A stretch of 64,000 bases of DNA from positions 1 through 64,000 of the forward strand of contig DATJSJ010000276.1 in assembly GCA_035504175.1 (NCBI GenBank), written 5' to 3'. Source of the DNA: DATJSJ01 sp035504175. Lineage in GTDB: Bacteria; Pseudomonadota; Alphaproteobacteria; Acetobacterales; Acetobacteraceae. Position 1 is the first letter of the stretch. Each line of letters begins with the position of its first letter. Shown here in pieces: positions 7,768-16,551 of the stretch. The notes under the pieces were generated by a model. That model was not told the DNA's origin. It worked only from the letters and a program-made list of their open reading frames with translations, and ran no database searches. The translations under genes and the position numbers were made by a program.

Positions 7768-9387
7768 TCACTCCGATCCGATGCGGGCGCCCTTCTCCGC
7801 GACGGAGCGTTTCATGACCAGCACGACGAGCACGAGCGCAGCCGCGACGACGGCCAGCACCCAGAACACGTCGAAATAGGCGAGTGCCGAGGCCTGTTGC
7901 TGCCGCAGGTTCGCCAGCGCCTGCAGGGCCAATTGCCGTGCTGCGACCGGGTCGCCGGTCTGCTGCAGGAACGGGCCGGCAGCCTGGTGCAGGAAGGAGC
8001 GGACAGCCGCATTGAAGGGATCGATCCATTCACCCAGGCGGAGGGTGTGGAACTGGTCGCGGCGCTCCTGCAGCGTCTGCGCCAGCGAGGTCCCGACGCT
8101 GCCGCCCTCGTTGCGCAGGAGGCTCAGCAGCCCGACCGCCGCGCCGCGCAACGCGACCGGCGTATAGAGATAAGCCGCCACGTTCGCGGGGGCGAAGCAC
8201 AGCGCAAGCCCGACGATCAGCACCACGCGCGGCCAGACGGCCTGGCCGGGGCTGATGTCCAGGTTCATCTGCGACATCCAGTAATTCCCCGCGGCCATGG
8301 TGAGCAGACCCGCGGCAATCAGCCAACGCGCATCGGTTCCGCGACCGAGCGTGCGGCCCACGATCGGCATGGCGATGACGGCGAAGAAACCGGCGGGCGA
8401 CATGACCAATCCGGCGCTCAGGGCATCGTAGCCGAACAGCGACTGGAGCAAGGCAGGCAACGAGGTGCTGGCGGCATAAAGCACCGCGTACGCGCAAAAG
8501 ATGATGATGCAGCACGCGGTGAAATTCCGCTCCCGCAAGGGGCGCAGATTGACCACCGGATTGGGATGGCGCAGTTCCCAGAAGATCAATGCGGCCAGGC
8601 CCACGGCGAACAGGATTGCCAGTGTCTGCACGCGCCAGAACGGGTCGCCCATCCAGTCCCATTCCTGGCCCTTGCTGAGCATCACCTCCCAACAGATGAT
8701 CGTAACGACGAGCAGTGTCAGGCCGACGCCATCGAAACTGAACGGTCGCCGCCGCATCGCCGTGCGCTGTGTCACCAGGTAGTCGGGATCGCGCAGCGTG
8801 AGGGCACACGCGCCCAGGGCCAGGAGGCCGACGGGAACGTTGATCCAGAACACCCAGCGCCACGAATAGCTGTCGGTGATCCAGCCGCCGAGCGTCGGAC
8901 CGACGACCGGCGCGATCAGCGCGGCGAGGCCGAACAGCGTCATCGCCATGCCCTGCCGCTCGACCGGGAAGGCGTCCAGCAGCACGCCCTGGCTCGACGG
9001 CTGCAGACCGCCGCCCGCAAGGCCCTGGATCACGCGGAACAGGATCAGTTGCCCGAGACTGGTGGCCATGCCGCACAGCCCGGAGCCGAGGGTGAATATG
9101 GCGATGGAGAGCAGAAAATAGTTGCGCCGCCCGAGATGCGCGATCAGCCAGCCGGTGATCGGCAGGATGATGGCATTGGCCGCCAGGTAGCTGGTGATCA
9201 CCCATTCGCCGTCATCGACGGTCGCCGACAGCCCGCCCGCGATGTAGCGCAGCGCCACGACGGCGATCGTGGTGTCGAGCACCTCCATAAAGGTCGGCAC
9301 CACGACAACGGCGGCGACGATCCATGGATTGATCGCCGGGCGGGATCGGGCATTCAGGACGGCCGACGACGACGTCGCGTCGCTCAC
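7768..9387 (-). CDS. emrB: DHA2-family MFS multidrug efflux permease (EmrB/QacA type)
   Basis: Inner-membrane drug:H+ antiporter of 539 residues with about 14 hydrophobic spans, the DHA2 size. Family motifs include the helix-1 signature FMEVLDTTIAVVALRYIAG (motif D1), the loop 2-3 motif GWLIAHLGRRNYFLLS, and the antiporter motif VVGPTLGGWITD in helix 5. It initiates at GTG 9387 and overlaps the stop of the upstream adaptor gene by four bases (GTGA), so the two are translationally coupled. With the EmrA-like adaptor and an outer-membrane factor encoded elsewhere, it would expel hydrophobic toxins across both membranes. No local regulator gene is visible. Confidence 0.9.
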   Translation of the reverse strand: MSDATSSSAVLNARSRPAINPWIVAAVVVVPTFMEVLDTTIAVVALRYIAGGLSATVDDGEWVITSYLAANAIILPITGWLIAHLGRRNYFLLSIAIFTLGSGLCGMATSLGQLILFRVIQGLAGGGLQPSSQGVLLDAFPVERQGMAMTLFGLAALIAPVVGPTLGGWITDSYSWRWVFWINVPVGLLALGACALTLRDPDYLVTQRTAMRRRPFSFDGVGLTLLVVTIICWEVMLSKGQEWDWMGDPFWRVQTLAILFAVGLAALIFWELRHPNPVVNLRPLRERNFTACCIIIFCAYAVLYAASTSLPALLQSLFGYDALSAGLVMSPAGFFAVIAMPIVGRTLGRGTDARWLIAAGLLTMAAGNYWMSQMNLDISPGQAVWPRVVLIVGLALCFAPANVAAYLYTPVALRGAAVGLLSLLRNEGGSVGTSLAQTLQERRDQFHTLRLGEWIDPFNAAVRSFLHQAAGPFLQQTGDPVAARQLALQALANLRQQQASALAYFDVFWVLAVVAAALVLVVLVMKRSVAEKGARIGSE

Positions 9388-10922
9388 GGCCCGGTGCCCG
9401 ACGCGCTCGCGGTCGGACCGGAACCCGGAGACCCGGGAACGTAGGACTGCAGATACTTTCCGGCATCGGGTCCGGTCGGCGGCTTGTTGATGTAGACGTA
9501 CGGAACGACGGAAGTGCCGATGAACAGCGGTGTCTTGTCGGCGTCGTAATGGACGAGATCGATCCGGACCGGCAGCCGCTGCACCACCTTGACGAAGTTG
9601 CCGGTGGCGTTCTCGGGCGGCAGCAATGCCAGGGTCGATCCGGTTCCCATGGTGAAGCCGGCGATGCGGCCTTCGAAGACGTGCTTGCCACCGTACATGT
9701 CGACATGCAGTTCGACCGGCTGCCCGATGCGCAAGTCGCGCAGCTGCGTTTCCTTGAAGTTGGCGTCGATCCAGATGTCGGTGAGCGAGCGAATCGCCAT
9801 CAGGTTCTGTCCGACCTGAACGTAATTGCCCGGATTGACGTTGCGCCGCGTGATCACGCCGTCGATCTTCGCCCGGATGTCGCAGTAGCGGAGATTAAGC
9901 TCGGCTTGCGCGAGATCGCGCTGGGCGGTCTCCAGCTTCGCCTCGGCCTGCCTGACGGCCGGCGCGTGTGCCGTCAGCTGAGCGAAGGTGCGGTCGATAT
10001 CGCCCATTCTCTCGAACTGCGCGAGCATCGCCTTCGGACCCTGGTCGAACGAATGCAGCACGCCGAGCTCGGCGGCACTCTGAATGAGCTGCGCCTGCGC
10101 CTCGAGGACGGAGGAAAAGGTCTCGTCGAGATCGGGCGGCACCTGGCCGAGATCGCCGCCGCCGGCCGGCTGCGCCGGCAGCCCCAACGAGACGCGGATC
10201 TGGTAGACGTCGGCCAGGCTCTGGGTGAGTTCCGCGCCCGCCGTCGTCAGCGCCGCCTGCCGGCGGTCGTACTCCTCCCGCGGCACGTCATTCCTGGCGA
10301 CCAGCTCCCGCGCCCGCGCGAACTCGATCTGCGCCAGCGCCAATTCGGCCTTGCTCTTTTCGACCGCCGCGACCCGCGCGTGCAGCAGGGCGATCCGGCC
10401 GTCGACATCCTCCACGGCACGTTGCAGGTCCCAGCGCCGGCTCCTCGCCTGCGCTTCGATCGCGCGCGCCGCCGCCATGGCGGCCTGCAAATCGGCTTTG
10501 GCGGTGTCGACCGCTGCCTGCTTCTCGGCGACCGCGATCTGGTACGGCTCCTTGTCCAGCGCGGCGAGGAGATCGCCCTTGCGCACGCGGTTGTTGTCAT
10601 CCACCAGAACGCGGGAGACCTGTCCCGGGACGCGCGGCGCGACGAAGGTCACGTGTCCGTTGACGTATGCGTCGTCCGTGGAAACGGTGTTGAGCATCTG
10701 CTCGACCAACGGGATCCCGAACACGACGAGAACCACCAGGACAGCAACGCCGAGCACGCCGGCCAGCAGCTTTCGCTTCGACGTCGCCTTGCGCGCCGGC
10801 GGCGGGATGGCATCGGATGCCGGCCGCGCCTGCACGGAGTTCGCAGCGCGTGCATCCGCGCCCGCTCCGTTCGCGGTCGGTTGCGCCTGGTCGGAACCCG
10901 GCTTGCTGCTTTGCTCGGTCAT
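9384..10922 (-). CDS. emrA: HlyD/EmrA-family membrane fusion protein
   Basis: Periplasmic adaptor of 512 residues. After a Pro/Ala-rich cytoplasmic tail (about 45 residues) comes a single membrane helix (LLAGVLGVAVLVVLVVFGIPL), then the first half of the lipoyl-like domain starting STDDAYVNGHVTFVAPRVPGQV. A long coiled-coil hairpin follows (residues about 110-330), then the return lipoyl half RAKIDGVITRRNVNPGNYVQVGQ and the beta-barrel. It bridges the EmrB permease to a TolC-like outer-membrane channel. The start at 10922 was preferred over an in-frame ATG 18 codons upstream because the hydrophilic tail begins there, but the ribosome site is weak. The hairpin is longer than in E. coli EmrA. 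Confidence 0.9.
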   Translation of the reverse strand: MTEQSSKPGSDQAQPTANGAGADARAANSVQARPASDAIPPPARKATSKRKLLAGVLGVAVLVVLVVFGIPLVEQMLNTVSTDDAYVNGHVTFVAPRVPGQVSRVLVDDNNRVRKGDLLAALDKEPYQIAVAEKQAAVDTAKADLQAAMAAARAIEAQARSRRWDLQRAVEDVDGRIALLHARVAAVEKSKAELALAQIEFARARELVARNDVPREEYDRRQAALTTAGAELTQSLADVYQIRVSLGLPAQPAGGGDLGQVPPDLDETFSSVLEAQAQLIQSAAELGVLHSFDQGPKAMLAQFERMGDIDRTFAQLTAHAPAVRQAEAKLETAQRDLAQAELNLRYCDIRAKIDGVITRRNVNPGNYVQVGQNLMAIRSLTDIWIDANFKETQLRDLRIGQPVELHVDMYGGKHVFEGRIAGFTMGTGSTLALLPPENATGNFVKVVQRLPVRIDLVHYDADKTPLFIGTSVVPYVYINKPPTGPDAGKYLQSYVPGSPGSGPTASASGTGP

Positions 10923-11227
10923 GTCGGGCACCCGCTGCGAGGGGGCGAAGCGGACGGCCGGGAAAGGCCACCACACTTTCTGACCGGAAAGCTACCCTGG
11001 CCGGCCGCCTGAGTCGGCGTCTTCCGACGGGCAGCCGCGCGGAGCGATACAACCCTGGCGTGCCCGCGCAAACGGGTTGCCAGTCACGGGGGCGTCGCCG
11101 ACGGCGACCGCAGCGGACGATGACGGAACCGCACGGTTTTGCCCCGGGACGGGCCGGTCAGGCCGGCCGCCCCGCGCCCGCGCGCAGGTGCCGGCGGGCG
11201 GCGGGCGACCCGGCCGCCGGCCGTGCC
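10923..11227. other. Intergenic region upstream of the efflux pair
   Basis: About 300 bases between the adaptor start and the end of the aldolase-like gene. It should contain the efflux promoter. A short inverted repeat CTTTC-N6-GAAAG at 10976-10991 lies about 55 bases from the adaptor start and could be an operator or chance. No gene or other element is recognised. Confidence 0.4.
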
Positions 11228-12271
11228 TCAGGCGGCCTTGAGCGTCGCCGCCGGCTTCAGCACCGCCTCGGTGATCTGCAGATCGTCCTCGAGGCTGCGC
11301 GCCGGGCGCAGGCCCAGGCGCTGCAGTTCGCCGTGATAGGCGCGCACCGCCTCCTCCGGCATCAGCTCGCCGTCGGCGACACGGCGCATGAAACCGATCA
11401 GCACGAGCGGCGCCTCGGCGAGGTTGATCTTGCGGCCGAACAGCGCGACGCGGCCGCCATAGCGCTCCGCCTGGTGCAGCAGCTCGAACGTGTCGCGGGC
11501 GGTCCCGGCGCCGCCGCCGAGCACGCCCACCACCAGGTCGGGATCGAAGCTCGCCAGCTCTTCCAGCGCCTTCGGCCCGTTGTAGACGATCTTGAGGAAG
11601 CGCGGCCGGTCGGCGCGCATCACCCCGGCGAGCGAGCGCAGGATACAGTCGTTGATGAATTCGCCGATCTCCTCGCGGCTCAGACCGGTCTCGATGTTGG
11701 GGTTGAACACCTCGTAGAAATACTGGAAGCCGATCGCGGCGGCCTCCGCCCGGAAGCGGGCGAACTCCTCCAGCGCCGCGGCGTCGGCGTGCAGGTCGTT
11801 GAGGAAGGTAACGGAGTACAGCCCGAGATCGGTGCCGGTGACCGGCGCGCCGGGGCTCGGCGCCGCGGTGCCGTGCATCACCCGGGCGATGTTGGCGGTG
11901 CGGAACGGGCGCGAGGGATGCCGCGCGTAGCTGCCGTGCCGCACGCCGCCCCAGCAATCGGTGGTGTCGTTGACCCGCACGGCGGGCTTCACGCCGGTGC
12001 CGGCAAAGGCGCCCCGCTCCTGCAGCAATTCCAGGTTCGAGGCCGAGACCAGCATCACGTCGACGATGTCCTGCTTCAGGATCTCGGCGATGTGCTCGAT
12101 GAACTCGGTGCGGGTGCGCGGGCGCAGGCGGCCGCCGTCCGGGCCGCGGGCGAAGGCGGTGCAGGTGGTGCCGGAGCCCATGTCGCCGTCCTTGGCGTCG
12201 GCGATGATGAAATCCGAGCGCCTGTAGCGGCCGGCGCGGATGTTCTGCAGCTTCTGGTCAAGGCGCAGCAT
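11228..12271 (-). CDS. Aldolase-like (beta/alpha)8-barrel protein
   Basis: Protein of 347 residues, probably a TIM-barrel enzyme related to class I (DeoC/FbaB/LacD-like) aldolases. The pattern of short hydrophobic strands each followed by a helix supports a barrel: DFIIADAKDGDMG, IVDVMLVSAS, GLYSVTFLNDLH, IGFQYFYEVFNPN, RFLKIVYNGPKAL, LVVGVLGGGAGTARD and RVALFGRKIN. The lysine in FLKIVYNG is a candidate Schiff-base residue. The start at 12271 carries a GGAGGAG site. It is last in a minus-strand cluster with a DeoR repressor, a dehydrogenase and a sugar kinase, which suggests cleavage of a phosphorylated ketose. The substrate and even the reaction are inferred. Confidence 0.65.
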   Translation of the reverse strand: MLRLDQKLQNIRAGRYRRSDFIIADAKDGDMGSGTTCTAFARGPDGGRLRPRTRTEFIEHIAEILKQDIVDVMLVSASNLELLQERGAFAGTGVKPAVRVNDTTDCWGGVRHGSYARHPSRPFRTANIARVMHGTAAPSPGAPVTGTDLGLYSVTFLNDLHADAAALEEFARFRAEAAAIGFQYFYEVFNPNIETGLSREEIGEFINDCILRSLAGVMRADRPRFLKIVYNGPKALEELASFDPDLVVGVLGGGAGTARDTFELLHQAERYGGRVALFGRKINLAEAPLVLIGFMRRVADGELMPEEAVRAYHGELQRLGLRPARSLEDDLQITEAVLKPAATLKAA

Positions 12272-12438
12272 CGGGGACTCTCCTCCATGCGGGGCGGGGG
12301 CGTCGCGGCTCACGGTGCCCTGCGAGTAGGGCGGCCAGGGTCGCGCAATCCATACCAATTTCTTCCAAACTCCGCCAGCAAGCCGTTCGTCGGTCCTGCC
12401 ATGCGCGCCCGACGCCCGGTGGGCCGCGGCGCCCGGGG

Positions 12439-13275
12439 TCACGCGACGCGGCCGGCGGCAACCGGGAGCGGCGGCGCCTCGACCGGCACCACCGTCACCC
12501 GCGTGGGCAGGGCGCGCAGCGCGTCGAGATGCTCCGGCCGGATGCCGTCATCGGTGATCACCTCCTCGATCGCCGAGAGGTCGCAGAAGGTGCAGAAGGC
12601 GGGCGGGCCGAATTTCGAGCTGTCGACGAGCAGGATGGTGCGCCGCGCCGACTGGACCATGGCGCGCTTGAGCGCGGCGACCTCCAGCGAGGCGTCGGTC
12701 AGGATGCCGCCGGTCACCGCATAGGTGCCGGTGAGGCAAAGGTCGGCGTGCACGGTCTTGAAGAAGCTCTCGCCCGGCTCGCCGGCGAGCAGGCCGGAGC
12801 CCGGCCGGATCGTGCCGCCCGGCATGATCACCCGCCAGCTCGCGACGCCGGCGCTGAGCTGGGCGATGTCGAGGCTGTTGGTCACGATGGTGAGCGGCAG
12901 GCCAAGCGGCGCCGCCGCCCGCGCCGCCTCCATCACCGTCGAGCTGCTCTCGAGAATCACGCTGTCGCGCGGCCGCAGCCGCTGCGCTGCCACCGCCCCG
13001 ATCGCCAGTTTCTGGGCGCGGCGCAGCTGCGCGTTGACCGAGGTCTCGCGCTCGAAGGTTGCGCGCAACGGCAGCAGCAGCGCGCCGCCATGCGTGCGCT
13101 CGAGATGGCCGGTCTCGACCAGGTGCTCGAGATCGCGGCGGATGGTCGATGGCGAGCCGCCGATCGCCTCGGCCAGTTCCTGGATCGAGGCGGCGCCGCT
13201 CGCCCGCAGATGCTCGAGGATCATCGCCCGGCGCTTGGCCGGGATGATGTCGACGCGCTTGCCCGGGCTCTCCAC
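12439..13275 (-). CDS. DeoR-family transcriptional regulator
   Basis: Sugar-responsive repressor of 278 residues. The N-terminal winged helix-turn-helix reads SIQELAEAIGGSPSTIRRDL followed by the wing THGGALL. The C-terminal DeoRC effector domain contains VILESSSTVMEAARA, LTIVTNSLDIAQL, VIMPGGTIRPGSG and the final ILLVDSSKFG, the sugar-phosphate-isomerase-like sensor fold. A GTG start at 13275 lies behind a GAGGGG site. It sits between the dehydrogenase and the aldolase-like gene in the same direction, so it probably controls this catabolic unit in response to a phosphorylated sugar intermediate. The 167 bases between it and the aldolase-like gene could hold its operator. Confidence 0.9.
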   Translation of the reverse strand: MESPGKRVDIIPAKRRAMILEHLRASGAASIQELAEAIGGSPSTIRRDLEHLVETGHLERTHGGALLLPLRATFERETSVNAQLRRAQKLAIGAVAAQRLRPRDSVILESSSTVMEAARAAAPLGLPLTIVTNSLDIAQLSAGVASWRVIMPGGTIRPGSGLLAGEPGESFFKTVHADLCLTGTYAVTGGILTDASLEVAALKRAMVQSARRTILLVDSSKFGPPAFCTFCDLSAIEEVITDDGIRPEHLDALRALPTRVTVVPVEAPPLPVAAGRVA

Positions 13276-13301
13276 GCGGCGCCCCTCGCCCGCTCGCGGC
13301 G

Positions 13302-14075
13302 CTACCAGATCGTGTAGCCGCAATCGACCAGCAGCACCGCGCCGGTCATCGCACTCGCGGCGTCGCTCGCCAGGAACAGGATGGTGGCGGCGATCTCGTC
13401 CGGGCGGGCGACGCGCTTCATCGGCGTGTTCTCCATCCAGACCGGGAACAGCTCGGGGTTGGTGAAGCCGCCGCGCGACATCACCGTGTCGACATAGGTG
13501 GGTGCGACGGAATTGATCCGCACGCCGCGCGCCGCCCATTCGCCGGCGAGCGAGCGCGTCATGTGGTGCACGCCCGCCTTGGCGGCGTTGTAGTGCACCT
13601 GGCGCTGCGGCTTGTTGGAGATGAAGCCGGACATCGAGCCAATGGTGACGATGCTGCCGCGCCCACGCGCCAGCATCGGCCGGGCGAATTCGCGGCACGA
13701 CCAGCAGCAGCCGTTCAGATCGACATCGATGACGCGGCGCCAGACCTCATCCGGCATCGACTCGCCGGGCGTGTCCGGCCACGCGACGCCGGCATTGGCG
13801 ATCAGGATGTCGATCGCGCCGTGCCGCGCGTTCGCCTCCTGCGCCGCGCGGCCCACCGCATCGGCATCGGTGACGTCGAGTGCGACCGCATCGACGTCGT
13901 GCCCGGCCGCCGCGAGCGCGGCGCGGCCGGACTCCAGCACCGCGGGATCGAGGTCGGAGATCACCACCCGCGCGCCGGCCTCCAGCAGCGCCTCGGCCGC
14001 GGCGAGGCCGATTCCCCGGCCGCCGCCGGTGATGAAGGCGGTCTGGCCGTCGAGGCGGAACTTATCGAGATACAT
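13302..14075 (-). CDS. Short-chain dehydrogenase/reductase (sugar or polyol type)
   Basis: Classical SDR of 257 residues. Cofactor motif TGGGRGIGLA, the NAG motif in ILIANAGVA, catalytic serine in TIGSMSG, and catalytic YNAAK (Tyr-x3-Lys) are all present. An acidic residue after strand 2 (VISDLDP) predicts NAD(H) preference. Close resemblance to galactitol/threitol/sorbitol dehydrogenase-type SDRs is an impression, not a proof. The start at 14075 follows GGGACAGGA. It lies between the kinase and DeoR genes, with 111 and 26 bases of spacing, suggesting that it performs the oxidation step of the cluster, on an unidentified sugar or polyol. Confidence 0.88.
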   Translation of the reverse strand: MYLDKFRLDGQTAFITGGGRGIGLAAAEALLEAGARVVISDLDPAVLESGRAALAAAGHDVDAVALDVTDADAVGRAAQEANARHGAIDILIANAGVAWPDTPGESMPDEVWRRVIDVDLNGCCWSCREFARPMLARGRGSIVTIGSMSGFISNKPQRQVHYNAAKAGVHHMTRSLAGEWAARGVRINSVAPTYVDTVMSRGGFTNPELFPVWMENTPMKRVARPDEIAATILFLASDAASAMTGAVLLVDCGYTIW

Positions 14076-14185
14076 CGCGGCGTCCTGTCCCTGCGGTTGG
14101 CGAGCCACCCGCTCGCCCGACACGCCGACCGGCGGGTGGGCCAAGCCCCGCCCGGCCGCGGATGCGGCGGCCCGGCGACGCCCGC

Positions 14186-15574
14186 TCACGCGGCCGGGCG
14201 GGCACTTGCGGTCGCCGTGCCGGGGTTGAGACCGAGCAGGCACCCGGCGGTGAAGCTGTCGCCGAGACCGAGCGTGGTGGCCGGTGCCGCCAGATACGGC
14301 GCGGCGCAGGCGACGAACTGCCAGGGCCCCGCGTGGCGGCGTTCCGGAAACGGCACGCCGGAAAATCGCGCCGCGGGCGGCAGCGCCGCCGGCGTCACCG
14401 GAATGCCGGCAGCGGCGCGGGCGGACGCCAGCAGACAGCCGGTCATCAACGCGTGCCGCTCCCGCGCCGGATCATCCAGCGTGACCGCGGCAGCCCAGTG
14501 ATCGGCGTGCACCGCGACGCGGCGCAGCGCATAGCGCTCGCCGAGCCCGACCATGGCGCCGAGCGGGTCATCGCCGGGCTCGATCGCCAGCAGCTCGGAC
14601 TGGCTCATGCCGAGCGAGGTGATCGCGCCGACCGACCCGGCCAGGGTCCGCTTCAGCGTGTCGCCGACATAGCCGCCGGCGAGCTCCAGGTGGATCGTCG
14701 GAAGTCCGGCGGCACGCCAGGCGCGGGTCATCCCGAACACCCGCGCCATGGCCGGGCCGAGGCGGTCCGGCGGCTCGCACTGGAAGCCCGCGACCAGGCC
14801 CGCGCCCGCGCTTCCCGCCAGCTCGCGCGTCAGCCGGTCGAACGCGGCATCGTGCTCCAGCCCGGGATCGTTGAAGCGGACGATGATGCGTGACGAGCGG
14901 GGCGGCATCACGCCGCCGACGGCGCGCCCGGCCGTGTATTCGAAAATGAAGATCTCCGGCCGTCGCTCGCCGCGGGGCCGGGCGCAGCGCGCCGGGACCA
15001 GCGCGTCCGCTTCCGCCAGGAGGATGTCCGGCGGCAGATGCGACAGCATGTATTCGCTGCGATCCTCCAGGGCGAGCAGCGCCGGCGCGCCGAGCGTGCT
15101 CAGCACCCATGCCGCGTGCGGCCCGGTGCCCCCCATTGCCGTACGGATGCGCACATGCCCGGCGAGCCAGGCCGGGCCTTCGGGCCACTCCACGCGCATC
15201 TCGCCGCCGACGCCGCGGGCCGCACGGGCCAGCAACTGTTCCGCGAAGGCAGCAGCCGGCGCCGGCACGTCGGGCCGCAGCAGCGCCGCCATGTCGTGCA
15301 TGTCGATGCGGGCATCGATGCAGGCGGACATGCCGCACAGGGTCAGCGCCGCTGACCGCGCCATCTCCGGCAGCGCCGCGATCAGTGCCGCATAGGCAGC
15401 GGCCCAGTCCGCGCCGGACGCATCATCCACGCTCGCGATCTCCCACGTCGGCGCGTCGTTTCGCTTCAACGGACGCCATACTCTGGCAAAATCGACCGAA
15501 CCGGCCCCGGCGTCAAGCACTGCCGCGGCCGGCAGTCGCGGCGGGCGCGCCGTTCGGCCATCCTTCGTCGACAT
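14186..15574 (-). CDS. ADP-dependent glucokinase/phosphofructokinase-family sugar kinase
   Basis: Protein of up to 462 residues resembling the ADP_PFK_GK family, a ribokinase-fold group best known from archaea. Visible family blocks are the sugar-binding GG segment MGGTGPHAAWVLSTLG, the AGFQ block, the HxE motif in IHLELAGGYV, the block SLGMSQSELL, and the C-terminal catalytic GLGDSFTAGCLLG with the base aspartate. In typical members the block reads SLGMNExE; here Asn and the first Glu are replaced by Ser and Gln, which may alter Mg2+ binding. The start is uncertain: ATG 15574 overlaps the upstream LysR gene by 62 bases, while GTG 15520 would overlap by 8. It is clustered with dehydrogenase, DeoR and aldolase-like genes. 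Confidence 0.75.
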   Translation of the reverse strand: MSTKDGRTARPPRLPAAAVLDAGAGSVDFARVWRPLKRNDAPTWEIASVDDASGADWAAAYAALIAALPEMARSAALTLCGMSACIDARIDMHDMAALLRPDVPAPAAAFAEQLLARAARGVGGEMRVEWPEGPAWLAGHVRIRTAMGGTGPHAAWVLSTLGAPALLALEDRSEYMLSHLPPDILLAEADALVPARCARPRGERRPEIFIFEYTAGRAVGGVMPPRSSRIIVRFNDPGLEHDAAFDRLTRELAGSAGAGLVAGFQCEPPDRLGPAMARVFGMTRAWRAAGLPTIHLELAGGYVGDTLKRTLAGSVGAITSLGMSQSELLAIEPGDDPLGAMVGLGERYALRRVAVHADHWAAAVTLDDPARERHALMTGCLLASARAAAGIPVTPAALPPAARFSGVPFPERRHAGPWQFVACAAPYLAAPATTLGLGDSFTAGCLLGLNPGTATASARPAA

Positions 15575-16454
15575 GCGACGCCAGCCCGGCGGCCAGGCCA
15601 TCGAACACGGCCCGGCAGCGCGCCGACGCGCGCTGATCCTCGTGCATCGCCAGCCAGACGCCGAGCCGGAGCGCGAAGGCATCGGGCAGCACGCGCTCCA
15701 GATCGGGATCGCGCCGCGCCAGTGCCACCTGGCAGATGCCGATGCCGAAGCCCGCCTGGACCGCCCGCAAATGCGCGAGATGGCTGTCGGTGCGCAGCGC
15801 GAAGCGAAACGCATCGAACCCGGGCGCTCGCTGGCGCATCGCGCGAATCTCCGGCGTTTCGCGATCGAAGCCGATCAGGCTGTGGGCTTGCAATTCCTTG
15901 CGGTCGCGCGGCACGCCGGCCTGCGCGAGATAGCGGCGATGCGCGTACAGTCCCAGAGTGACGCTGCCCAACCACCTGACCACCAGCGCCTCCTGCACCG
16001 GCTCGACCATGCGCACCGCGATGTCGGCGTCGCGCCGCAGCAGGTCCTCGACCACGTTCGACAGCACCAGCTCGAACTCCAGCGCCGGGTGCATCCGGCG
16101 CAGCGCGGCCAGGATCGGCGGCAGCACCTCGGCACCGATGATCTCGCTGGCGCTGACCCGCACCGTGCCCTTCACGGTGCCGCCCTCGCCGGAGGCGGTG
16201 CGCAGCAGGGTGGCCGCGGTCGCCGCCAGCGCCTCCGCGTGGGGACGCAGCGCCAGCGCGCCCTCGGTCGCCGCCAGACCCTGCGGCGAGCGGGTGAACA
16301 GCGGAAACCCCACCGCCGCCTCCAGCGCATCGATATGGCGGGCCAGCGTCGGCTGCGTCAGGCCCAGCCGGCGCGCCGCCGCGGAGAGCGACCCCTCCTG
16401 CAACACCGCCAGCAAGCTGCGGTAGAGGTTCCAGTCGGGGTCGCGACCATTCAT
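15513..16454 (-). CDS. LysR-family transcriptional regulator
   Basis: Regulator of 313 residues. N-terminal HTH: NLYRSLLAVLQEGSLSAAARRLGLTQPTLARHIDALEAAVG, the standard LysR pattern, then the linker helix and a periplasmic-binding-like effector domain (residues about 90-295) with VRVSASEIIGAEVLPP and GFGIGICQVALA. The start at 16454 fits the LysR N terminus. It is divergent from the epimerase-like gene at 16552 with a 97-base interval, the usual geometry for a LysR regulator and its target. It also lies upstream of, and overlapping, the sugar-kinase gene, so it could be read together with that cluster. Effector unknown. Confidence 0.9.
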   Translation of the reverse strand: MNGRDPDWNLYRSLLAVLQEGSLSAAARRLGLTQPTLARHIDALEAAVGFPLFTRSPQGLAATEGALALRPHAEALAATAATLLRTASGEGGTVKGTVRVSASEIIGAEVLPPILAALRRMHPALEFELVLSNVVEDLLRRDADIAVRMVEPVQEALVVRWLGSVTLGLYAHRRYLAQAGVPRDRKELQAHSLIGFDRETPEIRAMRQRAPGFDAFRFALRTDSHLAHLRAVQAGFGIGICQVALARRDPDLERVLPDAFALRLGVWLAMHEDQRASARCRAVFDGLAAGLASHVDEGWPNGAPAATAGRGSA

Positions 16455-16551
16455 CGATTTCAGTATAGCGACCGCACGGATTTCGGCAATTTCGTTGATC
16501 CTCGGATGCGCCCAGTCTGACGGCATTGCAATCGTCAACCGGAGTCATCCC

